Shown here one piece after another: positions 7,009-13,907 of a DNA stretch of 13,907 bases. Below the pieces are notes generated by a model that saw nothing but the letters and a program-made list of their open reading frames with translations, was not told where the DNA came from and searched no databases. Origin of the DNA: an uncultured Oscillospiraceae bacterium (GTDB lineage Bacteria > Bacillota > Clostridia > Oscillospirales > Oscillospiraceae); NCBI GenBank assembly GCA_934659475.1, contig CAKUHX010000025.1:1-13907 (forward strand), read 5' to 3'. A program made the position numbers and the translations under genes. How positions within the stretch are numbered: the first letter of the stretch is position 1; each line of letters opens with the position of its first letter.

Positions 7009-7036
7009 TGTGCCGTTTTCAGGAATCGTATATAAT
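7008..7036 (+). promoter_or_regulatory. Promoter of the MacAB-like/SLH operon
   Basis: A perfect TATAAT at 7031-7036 lies 17 bases after a weak -35 TTGTGC (7008-7013). A consensus -10 with a poor -35 fits a promoter that needs an activator, consistent with the repeats immediately upstream. Confidence 0.65.
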
Positions 7037-7102
7037 AAACCTGATCCGAAAAAGGGGCGGAGCTGGTCCGCCTCCGGCGGCCGAAAGGCCAGAATCATCC
7101 AC

Positions 7103-7108
7103 AGGAGG
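7103..7108 (+). promoter_or_regulatory. Ribosome binding site AGGAGG fixing the adaptor start
   Basis: AGGAGG lies 9 bases before ATG 7118. The open frame extends further upstream to 7010, but that part overlaps the -10 element, so the ATG at 7118 is the real start. Confidence 0.85.
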
Positions 7109-7117
7109 AACCAAACT

Positions 7118-8821
7118 ATGCCTGAAACCAACACTCCCCAGACCCAGGCCCAGGACGCGGCCCCCGCGTCCAAGCCCACCGGCGCATCCGTCGGAAAAAA
7201 GCAGAACAAGAGAAAGATCAAAAATGCCGTGATCGGCGGCGTGGTGCTGGTGGCCCTGGTGGCGGGCGGCGTGGTGCTGTACCGCTTCCTGAACAAGAAG
7301 GACGCGGTGGACAGCACCATCCAGTCCCAGCCCGCCTCCTTCGGCACCATCCAGAGCACCGTGTCCGGCAGCGGCACCGCCACCGCCAAGGAGTCCGCCG
7401 CTATCACCCTGACGGCCGGCGGCACCGTACAGGAGGTGCTGGTCACCGCCGGTGATGTGGTCACCGCCGGACAGCCCCTTTACTCCATCTTCAGCCAGGA
7501 CGCTCAGGATCAGGTGGATACCGCCCGGGAAAATCTGGAAAAGCTGAACAAGGACATGGCCGACCTTCAGGAGGAGGCCGCCAACCTCACCGTCCGCGCC
7601 CCCTTCGCGGGCAAGCTGCAGGACGTGCAGAAGTTCCAGCCCGATCAGGAGGTAAGCAAGGGCGCCGCCATCGCCACCCTGGTCAACGACAAGAAGCTGA
7701 AGCTGTCCCTGTATTTCAGCTACGCCTATGAGAACGACATCAAGGCCGGACAGAGCGTATCCGTCTCCGTCCCCGCCGTCATGCGCACCTTCACCGGCAA
7801 GGTGGAGAAGATCAACAAGGTCAGCTACATCTCCCCCGAGGGCGCCGTCCACTTCGAGGCTGTCATCGTTTTTGACAACCCCGGCACCCTCACCGCCGGG
7901 ATGGACGCCTCCGCGGTCATGACCACCGCCGACGGCACCGAGATCTACCCCTACGAGAACGGCAAGACCGAGTTCTACGAGACCCGCACCATCACCGCCA
8001 AGGCCAGCGGCCCCGTCACCGGACAGGGCAACCTGCTGAACTACGCCAACGTGGCCGAGGGCGAGGCGCTGCTGTACTTAGGCTCCTCCACCATCGACAG
8101 CGACATCCGGGCCAAGCAGGACGAGATCACCGCCGCCCAGAATAAGCTGACTGAGGCCCAGAAGGGGCTGGACAACTTCAATGCCGTCTCCCCCATCGAT
8201 GGCACCGTCACCTCCTGCACCCTGACAGAGGGCGCAGAGGTCAAGAGCGGCGACACCGTGATCACCATCTCCAACACCACCACCATGGTGGTGGCGATCA
8301 CCGTGGACGACAAGAACATCGCCTTCGTCCAGCCCGGCATGACCGTGGACCTCACCGACTGGAACAGCAACACCTATACGGGCACCGTCACCTCCATCAA
8401 CATGAGCGGCGCCACCAGCCAGAACGGCATGACCAGCTACCCCGTCACCCTGACGGTGGACAACTACACCGGCTCTCTGATCTCCGGCATGTGGCTGGAC
8501 TACTCCTTCGTGGCCAGCCAGTCTGACGACTGCATCATGGTGCCCATGCAGAGCGTGAAGTACGTCAGCGACGCCAACGGCGACACCTACTCCGTGGTCT
8601 TTATCCAGGCCGACAGCAAGCCGGACAATGCTGTGGATCTGGACATCCCAGAGACTCGGCCCGGCGAGATGCCCACCTACCCCACCGAGGCCGACGGCTA
8701 CTACCCCGTGAAGGTGGAGACCGGCCTGAACGACGCCTATAATGTGGAGATCAAGAGCGGGCTGAACGGCGACGAGACGGTGTTCGTCCAGTTCTATAAC
8801 GACAACCAGATGTACTACTGA
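7118..8821 (+). CDS. MacA/HlyD-like efflux adaptor subunit with two tandem adaptor modules
   Basis: This 567-residue protein has a cytoplasmic Pro/Ala/Lys-rich N-terminus and a single anchor helix at about 36-58; the rest should be extracytoplasmic. Module 1 has a lipoyl half (about 96-125), a short alpha-hairpin (127-156), a lipoyl half beginning LTVRAPFAGKL (157 on) and a beta-barrel to about 270. Module 2 repeats this order: lipoyl half about 290-325, a short helix (326-353), FNAVSPIDGTV (354-364), then a barrel to about 470. A membrane-proximal-type region ends the protein. MacA-type adaptors usually have one such set in about 370 residues. Family knowledge: adaptors couple MacB-like ABC proteins to envelope partners. 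It is the first gene of the operon, 14 bases before the ATPase gene. Confidence 0.85.
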   Translation: MPETNTPQTQAQDAAPASKPTGASVGKKQNKRKIKNAVIGGVVLVALVAGGVVLYRFLNKKDAVDSTIQSQPASFGTIQSTVSGSGTATAKESAAITLTAGGTVQEVLVTAGDVVTAGQPLYSIFSQDAQDQVDTARENLEKLNKDMADLQEEAANLTVRAPFAGKLQDVQKFQPDQEVSKGAAIATLVNDKKLKLSLYFSYAYENDIKAGQSVSVSVPAVMRTFTGKVEKINKVSYISPEGAVHFEAVIVFDNPGTLTAGMDASAVMTTADGTEIYPYENGKTEFYETRTITAKASGPVTGQGNLLNYANVAEGEALLYLGSSTIDSDIRAKQDEITAAQNKLTEAQKGLDNFNAVSPIDGTVTSCTLTEGAEVKSGDTVITISNTTTMVVAITVDDKNIAFVQPGMTVDLTDWNSNTYTGTVTSINMSGATSQNGMTSYPVTLTVDNYTGSLISGMWLDYSFVASQSDDCIMVPMQSVKYVSDANGDTYSVVFIQADSKPDNAVDLDIPETRPGEMPTYPTEADGYYPVKVETGLNDAYNVEIKSGLNGDETVFVQFYNDNQMYY

Positions 8822-8835
8822 TAGAGGGCTGCGCT

Positions 8836-9531
8836 ATGCTCATTGAGATCAAAGACATCTACAAGATATACAACGAGGGCAAGGAGAGCGAGGTGCGCGC
8901 CCTGGACGGCGTGTCTCTGACCATCGACCGGGGGGAGTTCGTGGCCATCATCGGCGCCTCCGGCTCCGGCAAGTCCACGCTGTTGAACATCCTGGGCTGT
9001 CTGGACATCCCCTCCTATGGGGACTACCATCTGGACGGCCAGGACATCACCGACCAGAGCGACCGCCAACTGGCCCACATCCGCAACAAGGAGATCGGCT
9101 TCATCTTTCAGGGCTACAACCTGATCCCCGCCCTCACCGCCTATGAGAACGTGGAGCTGCCCCTGATCTACCAGGGGGTATCCATCCTGAAGCGCCGGGA
9201 TATCGTGATGGGGGCCCTGGAAAAGGTGGGCATGGCCGACCGCTGGAAGCACAAGCCCGCCGAAATGTCCGGCGGCCAGCAGCAGCGGGTGGCCATCGCC
9301 CGGGCCATCGCCACCCATCCCCCCATCATCATGGCCGACGAGCCCACGGGCGCTCTGGACTCCAGGACCGGCCGGCACGTGCTGGAGATCCTGCACGAGC
9401 TGAACGACGAGGGGGTCACCATCATCCTCATCACCCACGACAACGGCATCGCCGCCACCGCCAAGCGCATCGTTCGCATCTCCGACGGGCGCATCGTGGC
9501 CGACGGCACCAGAGAGGAGGTGGGTCTGTGA
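8836..9531 (+). CDS. MacB/LolD-like ABC transporter ATP-binding protein
   Basis: This complete 231-residue nucleotide-binding subunit has every ABC motif: Walker A GASGSGKST (40-48), Q-loop FQGYN (Gln92), signature MSGGQQQRVAIARA (144-157), Walker B IIMADEPTGALD (164-175) and the switch His201 in LITHD. The MADEPTGALD form and length are typical of the MacB/LolD/FtsE-type family that powers mechanotransmission rather than classical import. Its stop overlaps the permease start by 4 bases (GTGA at 9528-9531), implying translational coupling. The ribosome site is modest (GAGGG at 8824-8828), consistent with coupling to the adaptor gene 14 bases upstream. Confidence 0.96.
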   Translation: MLIEIKDIYKIYNEGKESEVRALDGVSLTIDRGEFVAIIGASGSGKSTLLNILGCLDIPSYGDYHLDGQDITDQSDRQLAHIRNKEIGFIFQGYNLIPALTAYENVELPLIYQGVSILKRRDIVMGALEKVGMADRWKHKPAEMSGGQQQRVAIARAIATHPPIIMADEPTGALDSRTGRHVLEILHELNDEGVTIILITHDNGIAATAKRIVRISDGRIVADGTREEVGL

Positions 9532-10769
9532 ACATCGGACAGTCTTTGAAGATGGCCACCAAGTCCATCTTCTCCAACGTGGGCCGCTCTGCACTGACCA
9601 TGCTGGGCGTGATCATCGGTCTGGCGGCCGTGATCGTGCTGGTCACCTATGCCCAGGGGCAGAACCTGGCCATTCAGGCCTATTATGAGAGCATGGGTAC
9701 CAATACTGTCAACGTCAGCGCCTACACCTGGCGCAGCGGCACGGACATCACCCAGATGCTGTACGACTACTGCCTGGGCTTGGACGGCGTGATGGGGGTC
9801 ACCCCCAAGGGGCAGCTGGGCAGCATACGTATCTCTTATGAGTCCAAGACCCTGTCCAATGACGACTGGCAAAGCATGACCACCGTTTACATGGGCAGCG
9901 ACCAGTACGGCCTGTGCAACGACTTCAAGATCGCCAAGGGCCGTGAACTGTCCTATCTGGACTGCAAGCGGCTGAACCAGGTATGCGTCCTGGGCTCGGC
10001 CACGGCGGATGAACTGTTCTCCTTCGCCGACCCCATTGGAAAGACCATCACCTTGAACGGGACCCCCTTCCGGGTGGTGGGTGTGTATGAGAGCAAGGCT
10101 GCCGGGGTCAATACCGGAAACGGAGACGACGGCCAGTGGATCAAGCAGGAGATCCAGCGGCAGGACCGCATGATCCTGATCCCCTACACCATGACCCGGT
10201 ACTTCAACAACAACGAATCCATCAGCGACTACGTGGTGCGGGCCAAGACCAAGGACGACATCAAGGACGTGATGGCCAACCTGCGCTCTTACCTGTCCTC
10301 CATCATCAGCGAGGACTCCGGCTGGACCGACGTGAGCGCCCCCAGCCAGTGGCAGGAGAGCAGCAACGAGGCCACCGCCCTTCAGCAGCGCTTCCTGGGC
10401 GGCATCGCCGCCATCTCCCTGCTGGTAGGCGGCATCGGCATCATGAACATCATGCTGGTCACGGTGACCGAGCGCACCCGGGAGATCGGCATCCGCAAGG
10501 CCATCGGCGCGGAGCGCCGCAGCATCATCACCCAGTTCCTGATCGAAGCCGCCATGATCTGCGGCATCGGCGGCCTGTTCGGCATCGCCGTGGGCTATAT
10601 CGGCACGCTGATCGTGTGCAAGGTATCCTTCGGCACCATCATGTTCCCCAGCGCGGGCATCACCTTGGGGGCCGCCGCCATCTCCGTCATTCTGGGCATC
10701 ATCTTCGGCATGTATCCCGCCATCAAGGCCTCCGGCCTGCAGCCTGTTGAGGCGCTGAGAGCCGACTAA
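9528..10769 (+). CDS. MacB/FtsX-like ABC transporter permease
   Basis: This 413-residue membrane subunit starts at GTG with GAGGAGG at 9514-9520. It has the MacB layout: a helix at about 22-41, a large extracytoplasmic domain (about 45-285), and three C-terminal helices of the FtsX domain near 289-312, 338-361 and 378-398. Conserved MacB elements are the GGIGIMNIMLVTVTERTREIGIRKAIGA stretch (given in parts: GGIGIMNIML, then ERTREIGIRKAIGA) and the C-terminal YPAIKAS...PVEALR. The ATPase is encoded by the separate upstream gene, as in many Gram-positive versions, whereas E. coli MacB is a fusion. The subunit should dimerise and relay ATP-driven motion to the adaptor. Confidence 0.95.
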   Translation: MNIGQSLKMATKSIFSNVGRSALTMLGVIIGLAAVIVLVTYAQGQNLAIQAYYESMGTNTVNVSAYTWRSGTDITQMLYDYCLGLDGVMGVTPKGQLGSIRISYESKTLSNDDWQSMTTVYMGSDQYGLCNDFKIAKGRELSYLDCKRLNQVCVLGSATADELFSFADPIGKTITLNGTPFRVVGVYESKAAGVNTGNGDDGQWIKQEIQRQDRMILIPYTMTRYFNNNESISDYVVRAKTKDDIKDVMANLRSYLSSIISEDSGWTDVSAPSQWQESSNEATALQQRFLGGIAAISLLVGGIGIMNIMLVTVTERTREIGIRKAIGAERRSIITQFLIEAAMICGIGGLFGIAVGYIGTLIVCKVSFGTIMFPSAGITLGAAAISVILGIIFGMYPAIKASGLQPVEALRAD

Positions 10770-10784
10770 AGGAGAGATAATCGT

Positions 10785-13067
10785 ATGAAATGTAAACGCC
10801 TTCTGACCCTTGTGCTGGCCGCCGCCCTGGCGGTGAGCATGGCTCTCCCTGCGGGGGCCGCAAAGTCCTCCTTCTCCGACATCAACGACCAGACCACCGC
10901 CGTCAACGCCGATGTGCTGCGGCTGATGGGCGTGGTGGACGGTGTGGGCGGCGACCGCTTCGAGCCGGGCTCCAGCCTGACCCGGGCCCAGTTCTGCACC
11001 ATGGTGGTCAAGTTCATGCAGAAGGGGGATGAGGTGGCCAACCAGGCCACCCGGGCCATCTTCTCTGATGTCACCGCCCGCCACTGGGCCCTGGGGTATG
11101 TGAATCTGGCCGCCTCTACCACCGTGGCGGACGGCGACAAGTCCGCCCCCCTGATCTCCGGCGTGGGCAACGGCAGGTTCGAGCCCGATTCTCAGATCAC
11201 CTTCGCTCAGGCCACCACCATCCTCATCCGGGTGCTGGGCTACTCCAGCAGCCAGGTGGGCGCCGTGTGGCCCCAGAGCTACATGAACAAGGCTGCCTCT
11301 CTGGGGCTGACTGACGGCGTAAAAGCCGACTATAACGACACCATCACCCGCGCCCAGGCCGCCCAGCTGTTCGTCAACGCCCTCAGCTGCAAGACCGGCG
11401 GCGGCAGCGCCTATTACTCCACTCTGGGCACTGTCAGCGACGGCGCGGTGCTGCTGGCCGTGAACGTGCGCAGCGATGATGGGGAGTATGACAGCGCCGT
11501 GCGTACCTCCGAAGGCACCTATCTGCCCCACGCCGAGGGCGTCAAGCCTACCGGTCTCCAGGGCAAGCGGGGCGCCCTGGTGGTGAACGACAAAAAGGAA
11601 CTGGTCACCTTTGTGCCTGACGACTCCTCCTCCGTCACCCTGACCCTGTCGGGCAGCGCCCAGCCCTCCTATGTGAAGGGTACCGACGGCAAGCAGTACG
11701 CCGTCTCCTCCTCCACCCCGGTCTATACCTCTGACAAAACGGAGTCCAGCACCTATCTGACCAAGTATGCGGAGCTGACCTCCGGCACCCAGATCACCCT
11801 GTTCTCCGAGCGGGGCAAGGTGGTGGCCGTCTACGCCGCCACCGGCACCTCTACGGACACAGACGCCATCGTAGTCACCGGCAGCGCCAGCGCCGCCATG
11901 TTCCTGCCCCTGACCGGCACCACCAGCGGCTACACCATCCTGAAGGGCCGCCAGTCCATCTCCATGGGCGACATCAAGCCCTACGACGTGGTCACCTATG
12001 ACAGCATGAACAACGCCCTGGTGGTCTCCGATCTGCGGCTGACCTGCGTATACGAGGACGCCGCCCCCAACGCCAAGGCCCCCGAGACCGTAACGGTCCT
12101 GGGCCAGAAATTTACCGTTCTGGAGAGCGCCTGGGACACCACCCGCGACTTTAATGTGGGCGATACGGTCACCCTTCTGCTCACCTCCGACGGAAAGGTG
12201 GCTGGCATGGCCAAGTCCTCCGCCCGCTCCAACGCCGTGGGCATCGCCAACAGCGGCAGCGTCACCGTATTCCGTCCCGATGGCGGCACCATCAAGCTGT
12301 CCGGTACCCTGAGCTCCGACAGTCTGGAGGGCCAGCTGGTCGCCGTCTCTTCCTCCAGCAAGGGCCGCATCACGATCAACAAGGTCTCCTCTTCCTCCGC
12401 CGGCGGCGATCTCAACGTGAGCAAGATGACCCTCGGCGGGCGGGTGGTGCTTCCCTCCGTGCGGATCTATGAGCAAGTGGGCAGCAATATGGCGGAGGTC
12501 CAGCTCAGCGCCCTCTCCGACAGCACCGTGGCCGCCAAAGACATCGCCGCCTGCCACCTGAACACCTCCGGCATGGTGGACTTCATCGTGCTCAAGTCCA
12601 TCACCGGCGACGCCTATACTTACGGCCGCCTGACCGAGGGCGCCCCTGTCTCCGGCGGCAGCATCGGCGGGCTGGAGTCCAGCAACGCCACTGTGATCGT
12701 CACCAACCATGGCGGCAGCGCCACTTATGTCTGTGCGTTCAATTACAAGCAGGGCGGCTTCGGCGGCGTGGCCCCGGGCGGCGACTTCAACGGCACCCCC
12801 AAGGCGGCCTCTCTGGTGGAGCTGACCGAGATCAAGAAAGTCTCCCCCTCCGACTTCTTCCAGGCCGAGGGCGTCACCTACCTGCGCTCCGGCAGCAAGA
12901 CCTACCGGGTAGCCGATGGGGTCGAGTGCTACAAGGCCGTCACCAAGACCTGGTTCGACCAGGACAGCGGTACCGACCGGCTGAGCGCCTGCCGGGCGTT
13001 CTCCAGTGACCTGACCGTCTATGTGGATCCCATTGGCGAGAAGGTCCGGATCGTAGTCGCCAACTGA
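10785..13067 (+). CDS. Large secreted SLH-domain protein in the exporter operon
   Basis: This 760-residue protein has AAAGGAG 10 bases before its ATG and follows the permease gene by 15 bases. Residues 1-26 form a signal peptide (KCKR, Leu/Ala core, LPAGAA). Three SLH repeats sit at the N-terminus, about 28-80, 92-152 and 155-203, with LTRAQF, ITFAQA and ITRAQA motifs and RFEP turns. Residues about 204-760 are Ser/Thr/Gly-rich and beta-strand-like, with short Ser runs near 519-536, and match no domain I can name. The SLH part should anchor the protein to the wall polymer outside the cell. Being last in a MacAB-like operon suggests it is a partner, cargo or target of the exporter; this is inference. 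It ends 17 bases before a strong terminator. Confidence 0.85.
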   Translation: MKCKRLLTLVLAAALAVSMALPAGAAKSSFSDINDQTTAVNADVLRLMGVVDGVGGDRFEPGSSLTRAQFCTMVVKFMQKGDEVANQATRAIFSDVTARHWALGYVNLAASTTVADGDKSAPLISGVGNGRFEPDSQITFAQATTILIRVLGYSSSQVGAVWPQSYMNKAASLGLTDGVKADYNDTITRAQAAQLFVNALSCKTGGGSAYYSTLGTVSDGAVLLAVNVRSDDGEYDSAVRTSEGTYLPHAEGVKPTGLQGKRGALVVNDKKELVTFVPDDSSSVTLTLSGSAQPSYVKGTDGKQYAVSSSTPVYTSDKTESSTYLTKYAELTSGTQITLFSERGKVVAVYAATGTSTDTDAIVVTGSASAAMFLPLTGTTSGYTILKGRQSISMGDIKPYDVVTYDSMNNALVVSDLRLTCVYEDAAPNAKAPETVTVLGQKFTVLESAWDTTRDFNVGDTVTLLLTSDGKVAGMAKSSARSNAVGIANSGSVTVFRPDGGTIKLSGTLSSDSLEGQLVAVSSSSKGRITINKVSSSSAGGDLNVSKMTLGGRVVLPSVRIYEQVGSNMAEVQLSALSDSTVAAKDIAACHLNTSGMVDFIVLKSITGDAYTYGRLTEGAPVSGGSIGGLESSNATVIVTNHGGSATYVCAFNYKQGGFGGVAPGGDFNGTPKAASLVELTEIKKVSPSDFFQAEGVTYLRSGSKTYRVADGVECYKAVTKTWFDQDSGTDRLSACRAFSSDLTVYVDPIGEKVRIVVAN

Positions 13068-13084
13068 CTCCAGTGCCAAAAGCA

Positions 13085-13127
13085 AAAGCGGGCACGGATA
13101 CAAGCTGTATCCGTGCCCGCTTTCTCT
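13085..13127 (+). terminator. Terminator of the exporter/SLH operon
   Basis: A perfect 17-bp stem (13085-13101 with 13107-13123) encloses the 5-base loop AAGCT and is followed by CTCTCCC after the TTT at the stem end. It starts 17 bases after the SLH stop codon. Confidence 0.85.
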
Positions 13128-13130
13128 CCC

Positions 13131-13382
13131 TTGATCGAAGTCTTGGGGACTATCGCAGAGCAGGAGCGGGAGACCATTCGCAAGAGACAGGCAGAAGGCA
13201 TTGAAGCAGCCAAACAGAACGGCAAGAAATTAGGCCGCCCAGCACTTGCCTTTCCCGCAAACTGGAATAGTGTCTATACCTCTTGGAAAGCTGGGGAGAT
13301 AACCGCAAAAACAGCTATGGAGCAAACCGACACTAAAAGAACAAGTTTTTACAAGCTGGTCAATATGACGGAAAAGCAGTAA
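13131..13382 (+). pseudogene. Serine recombinase (resolvase/invertase) remnant, N-terminus missing
   Basis: The frame encodes the end of a resolvase-type recombinase: LIEVLGTIAEQERETIRKRQ aligns with the long E helix, followed by the KLGRPA junction (GKKLGRP) and a C-terminal helix-turn-helix with EITAKTAM and SFYKLV. The catalytic domain with the nucleophilic serine is absent. The frame opens upstream only to a GTG inside the operon terminator (13113), with no ribosome site, so the coding sequence is cut off at about 13125-13131. Codons are A/T-richer (many AAA, GAA, ACA) than in the neighbours, pointing to an acquired element that has decayed. About 84 of roughly 190 residues remain. Confidence 0.8.
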
Positions 13383-13474
13383 AACGGGACACTTTTCGCA
13401 TGGGACACATTTCTCTTGTTTTCGGGCAAATATATCCGGCGACGGACACAGGCTGGACACACAGAATACAGAAA
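13383..13474. repeat. Short GGACAC repeats downstream of the recombinase remnant
   Basis: GGGACAC occurs at 13386-13392 and 13402-13408, the latter within a partly repeated GGGACAC(A/T)TTT context. GGACAC recurs at about 13444-13449 and 13455-13460. They may be remains of a mobile-element end or recombinase sites. The units are short, so chance is not excluded. No gene is seen in 13383-13528. Confidence 0.3.
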
Positions 13475-13504
13475 GAGAGGGAACAGGTCTCCCTGTTCCC
13501 TCTC
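13470..13504 (-). terminator. Terminator of the rubrerythrin gene
   Basis: GAGAGGGAACAGG (13475-13487) pairs with CCTGTTCCCTCTC (13492-13504), a 13-bp stem with a 4-base loop. On the minus strand it is followed by TTTCTGTATTCTG and preceded by TTTTG, and it lies about 25 bases after the rubrerythrin stop. On the plus strand the tail is AAAAGG, so it works for the minus strand. Confidence 0.8.
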
Positions 13505-13528
13505 AAAAGGTTCTGATCTTTGCGAAAA

Positions 13529-13907
13529 TTACTTGTTGAAGTACCGCTTCAGCAGGCCAGCCAGGGCCTTGCCGTGGCGGGCCTCGTCACGGGCCATCTC
13601 GTGGACGGTGTCGTGGATGGCGTCCAGGCCGTTCTTCTTGGCGCAGGCAGCCAGCTCAAACTTGCCGTTGGTCGCGCCGTACTCGCAGTCCACCCGCCAG
13701 GCCAGATTATTCTCGGTAGAGGCGGTCATATTGGCCTCCAGGTCGCTGCCCAGCAGCTCGGCGAACTTGGCGGCGTGCTCGGCCTCCTCATAGGCGGCCT
13801 TCTCCCAGTACAGGCCGACCTCGGGGTAGCCCTCACGATGGGCGATACGGGCCATGCACAGGTACATGCCCACCTCGCTGCACTCGCCGTTGAAGTTGGC
13901 CATGAGC
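13529..13907 (-). CDS. Rubrerythrin (reverse-rubrerythrin/NADH peroxidase type), C-terminal part, 5' end outside the window
   Basis: The minus-strand frame continues past the right edge; the visible ATG (13903-13901) is preceded in frame by a Leu codon and is probably internal. The visible ~125 residues form the C-terminal part of a four-helix diiron domain. Candidate ligands are Glu in [11 protein letters not shown], the ExxH of EEAEHAA, Glu in CEYGATNGK and the ExxH of DEARHGKA. The sequence resembles clostridial rubrerythrins in which a rubredoxin domain precedes the diiron domain; that part is not in view. Family knowledge: these enzymes reduce hydrogen peroxide with electrons from NADH via rubredoxin, protecting anaerobes. 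The stop TAA is followed by a terminator on the same strand. Confidence 0.92.
   Translation of the reverse strand, partial: LMANFNGECSEVGMYLCMARIAHREGYPEVGLYWEKAAYEEAEHAAKFAELLGSDLEANMTASTENNLAWRVDCEYGATNGKFELAACAKKNGLDAIHDTVHEMARDEARHGKALAGLLKRYFNK

Larger units (their letters stand above)
6877..7117. other. Divergent control region between the nth and exporter operons
   Basis: There is no credible gene between the nth start (6812) and the adaptor start (7118), about 305 bases. The region holds the nth promoter, T-rich tracts at about 6894-6930, the direct repeats at 6972-7008, the exporter promoter at 7008-7036 and a leader of about 75 bases. The leader contains a short GGCC-GAAA-GGCC hairpin near 7079-7090. 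Base composition is clearly A/T-richer than in the flanking genes. Confidence 0.7.

Noticed and set aside
7010..7117. Upstream extension of the adaptor gene
   Set aside because: It covers the -10 element and leader; the AGGAGG at 7103-7108 points to ATG 7118.
9168..13103. A 1311-codon open frame on the minus strand antisense to the ATPase, permease and SLH genes
   Set aside because: The plus-strand genes here have clear domains, ribosome sites and a promoter. The antisense product is Gly/His/Ala/Val-rich and repetitive, as expected for the mirror frame of GC-rich coding sequence with few stop codons, and it crosses three gene boundaries.
13113..13130. GTG start for a complete small recombinase-like protein
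   Set aside because: The codon lies in the right arm of the operon terminator, has no ribosome site, and the product would lack the catalytic domain.
1..13907. tRNA, rRNA, CRISPR array or intact insertion sequence
   Set aside because: I looked for cloverleaf-like blocks, regularly spaced repeats and transposase genes and saw none; only the recombinase fragment suggests mobile DNA.

Overview
The window looks like chromosome from a high-GC, gut-type member of the Clostridia (Oscillospiraceae-like). The grounds are strong G/C bias at third codon positions, AGGAGG-type ribosome binding sites, S-layer homology (SLH) proteins, a DUF951 protein, a rubrerythrin of the clostridial type, and MacAB-like exporter genes with no outer-membrane partner. 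The organism assignment is inference; no rRNA or other taxonomic marker is present.

Layout. (1) 1-1304, plus strand: the 3' end of a phosphoketolase gene, then a uridine-kinase-like P-loop kinase, closed by a strong hairpin. (2) 1305-1684: mostly intergenic, with one possible 55-residue membrane protein and a sigma-A-like promoter. (3) 1685-3001, plus strand: a secreted protein with a cadherin-like fold and three SLH repeats, starting at TTG. It ends in a perfect 16-bp hairpin that also serves the convergent operon. (4) 3049-6812, minus strand: a tight five-gene operon read nth (endonuclease III), YczE-type membrane protein, rarA, DUF951, radical SAM protein. It is driven from an extended -10 promoter at 6848-6876. 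(5) 6877-7117: the divergent control region, with a TATAAT promoter preceded by 11-bp-spaced direct repeats that look like a response-regulator site. (6) 7118-13067, plus strand: a four-gene operon of MacA-like adaptor, MacB-like ATPase, MacB/FtsX-like permease and a large SLH protein, closed by a perfect 17-bp terminator. (7) 13131-13382: an A/T-richer, headless serine-recombinase remnant abutting that terminator. (8) 13529-13907, minus strand: the C-terminal part of a rubrerythrin with its own terminator.

The most interesting unit is the four-gene export operon. Its adaptor carries two successive lipoyl/hairpin/barrel modules where MacA has one. The last gene encodes a secreted SLH protein whose C-terminal ~555 residues I do not recognise. 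A reasonable hypothesis is an envelope-spanning or envelope-sensing ABC system of a Gram-positive cell, in which an S-layer-anchored protein is the partner or cargo of the MacAB-like complex. The minus-strand operon combines DNA repair (nth, rarA) with small conserved proteins and is otherwise ordinary.
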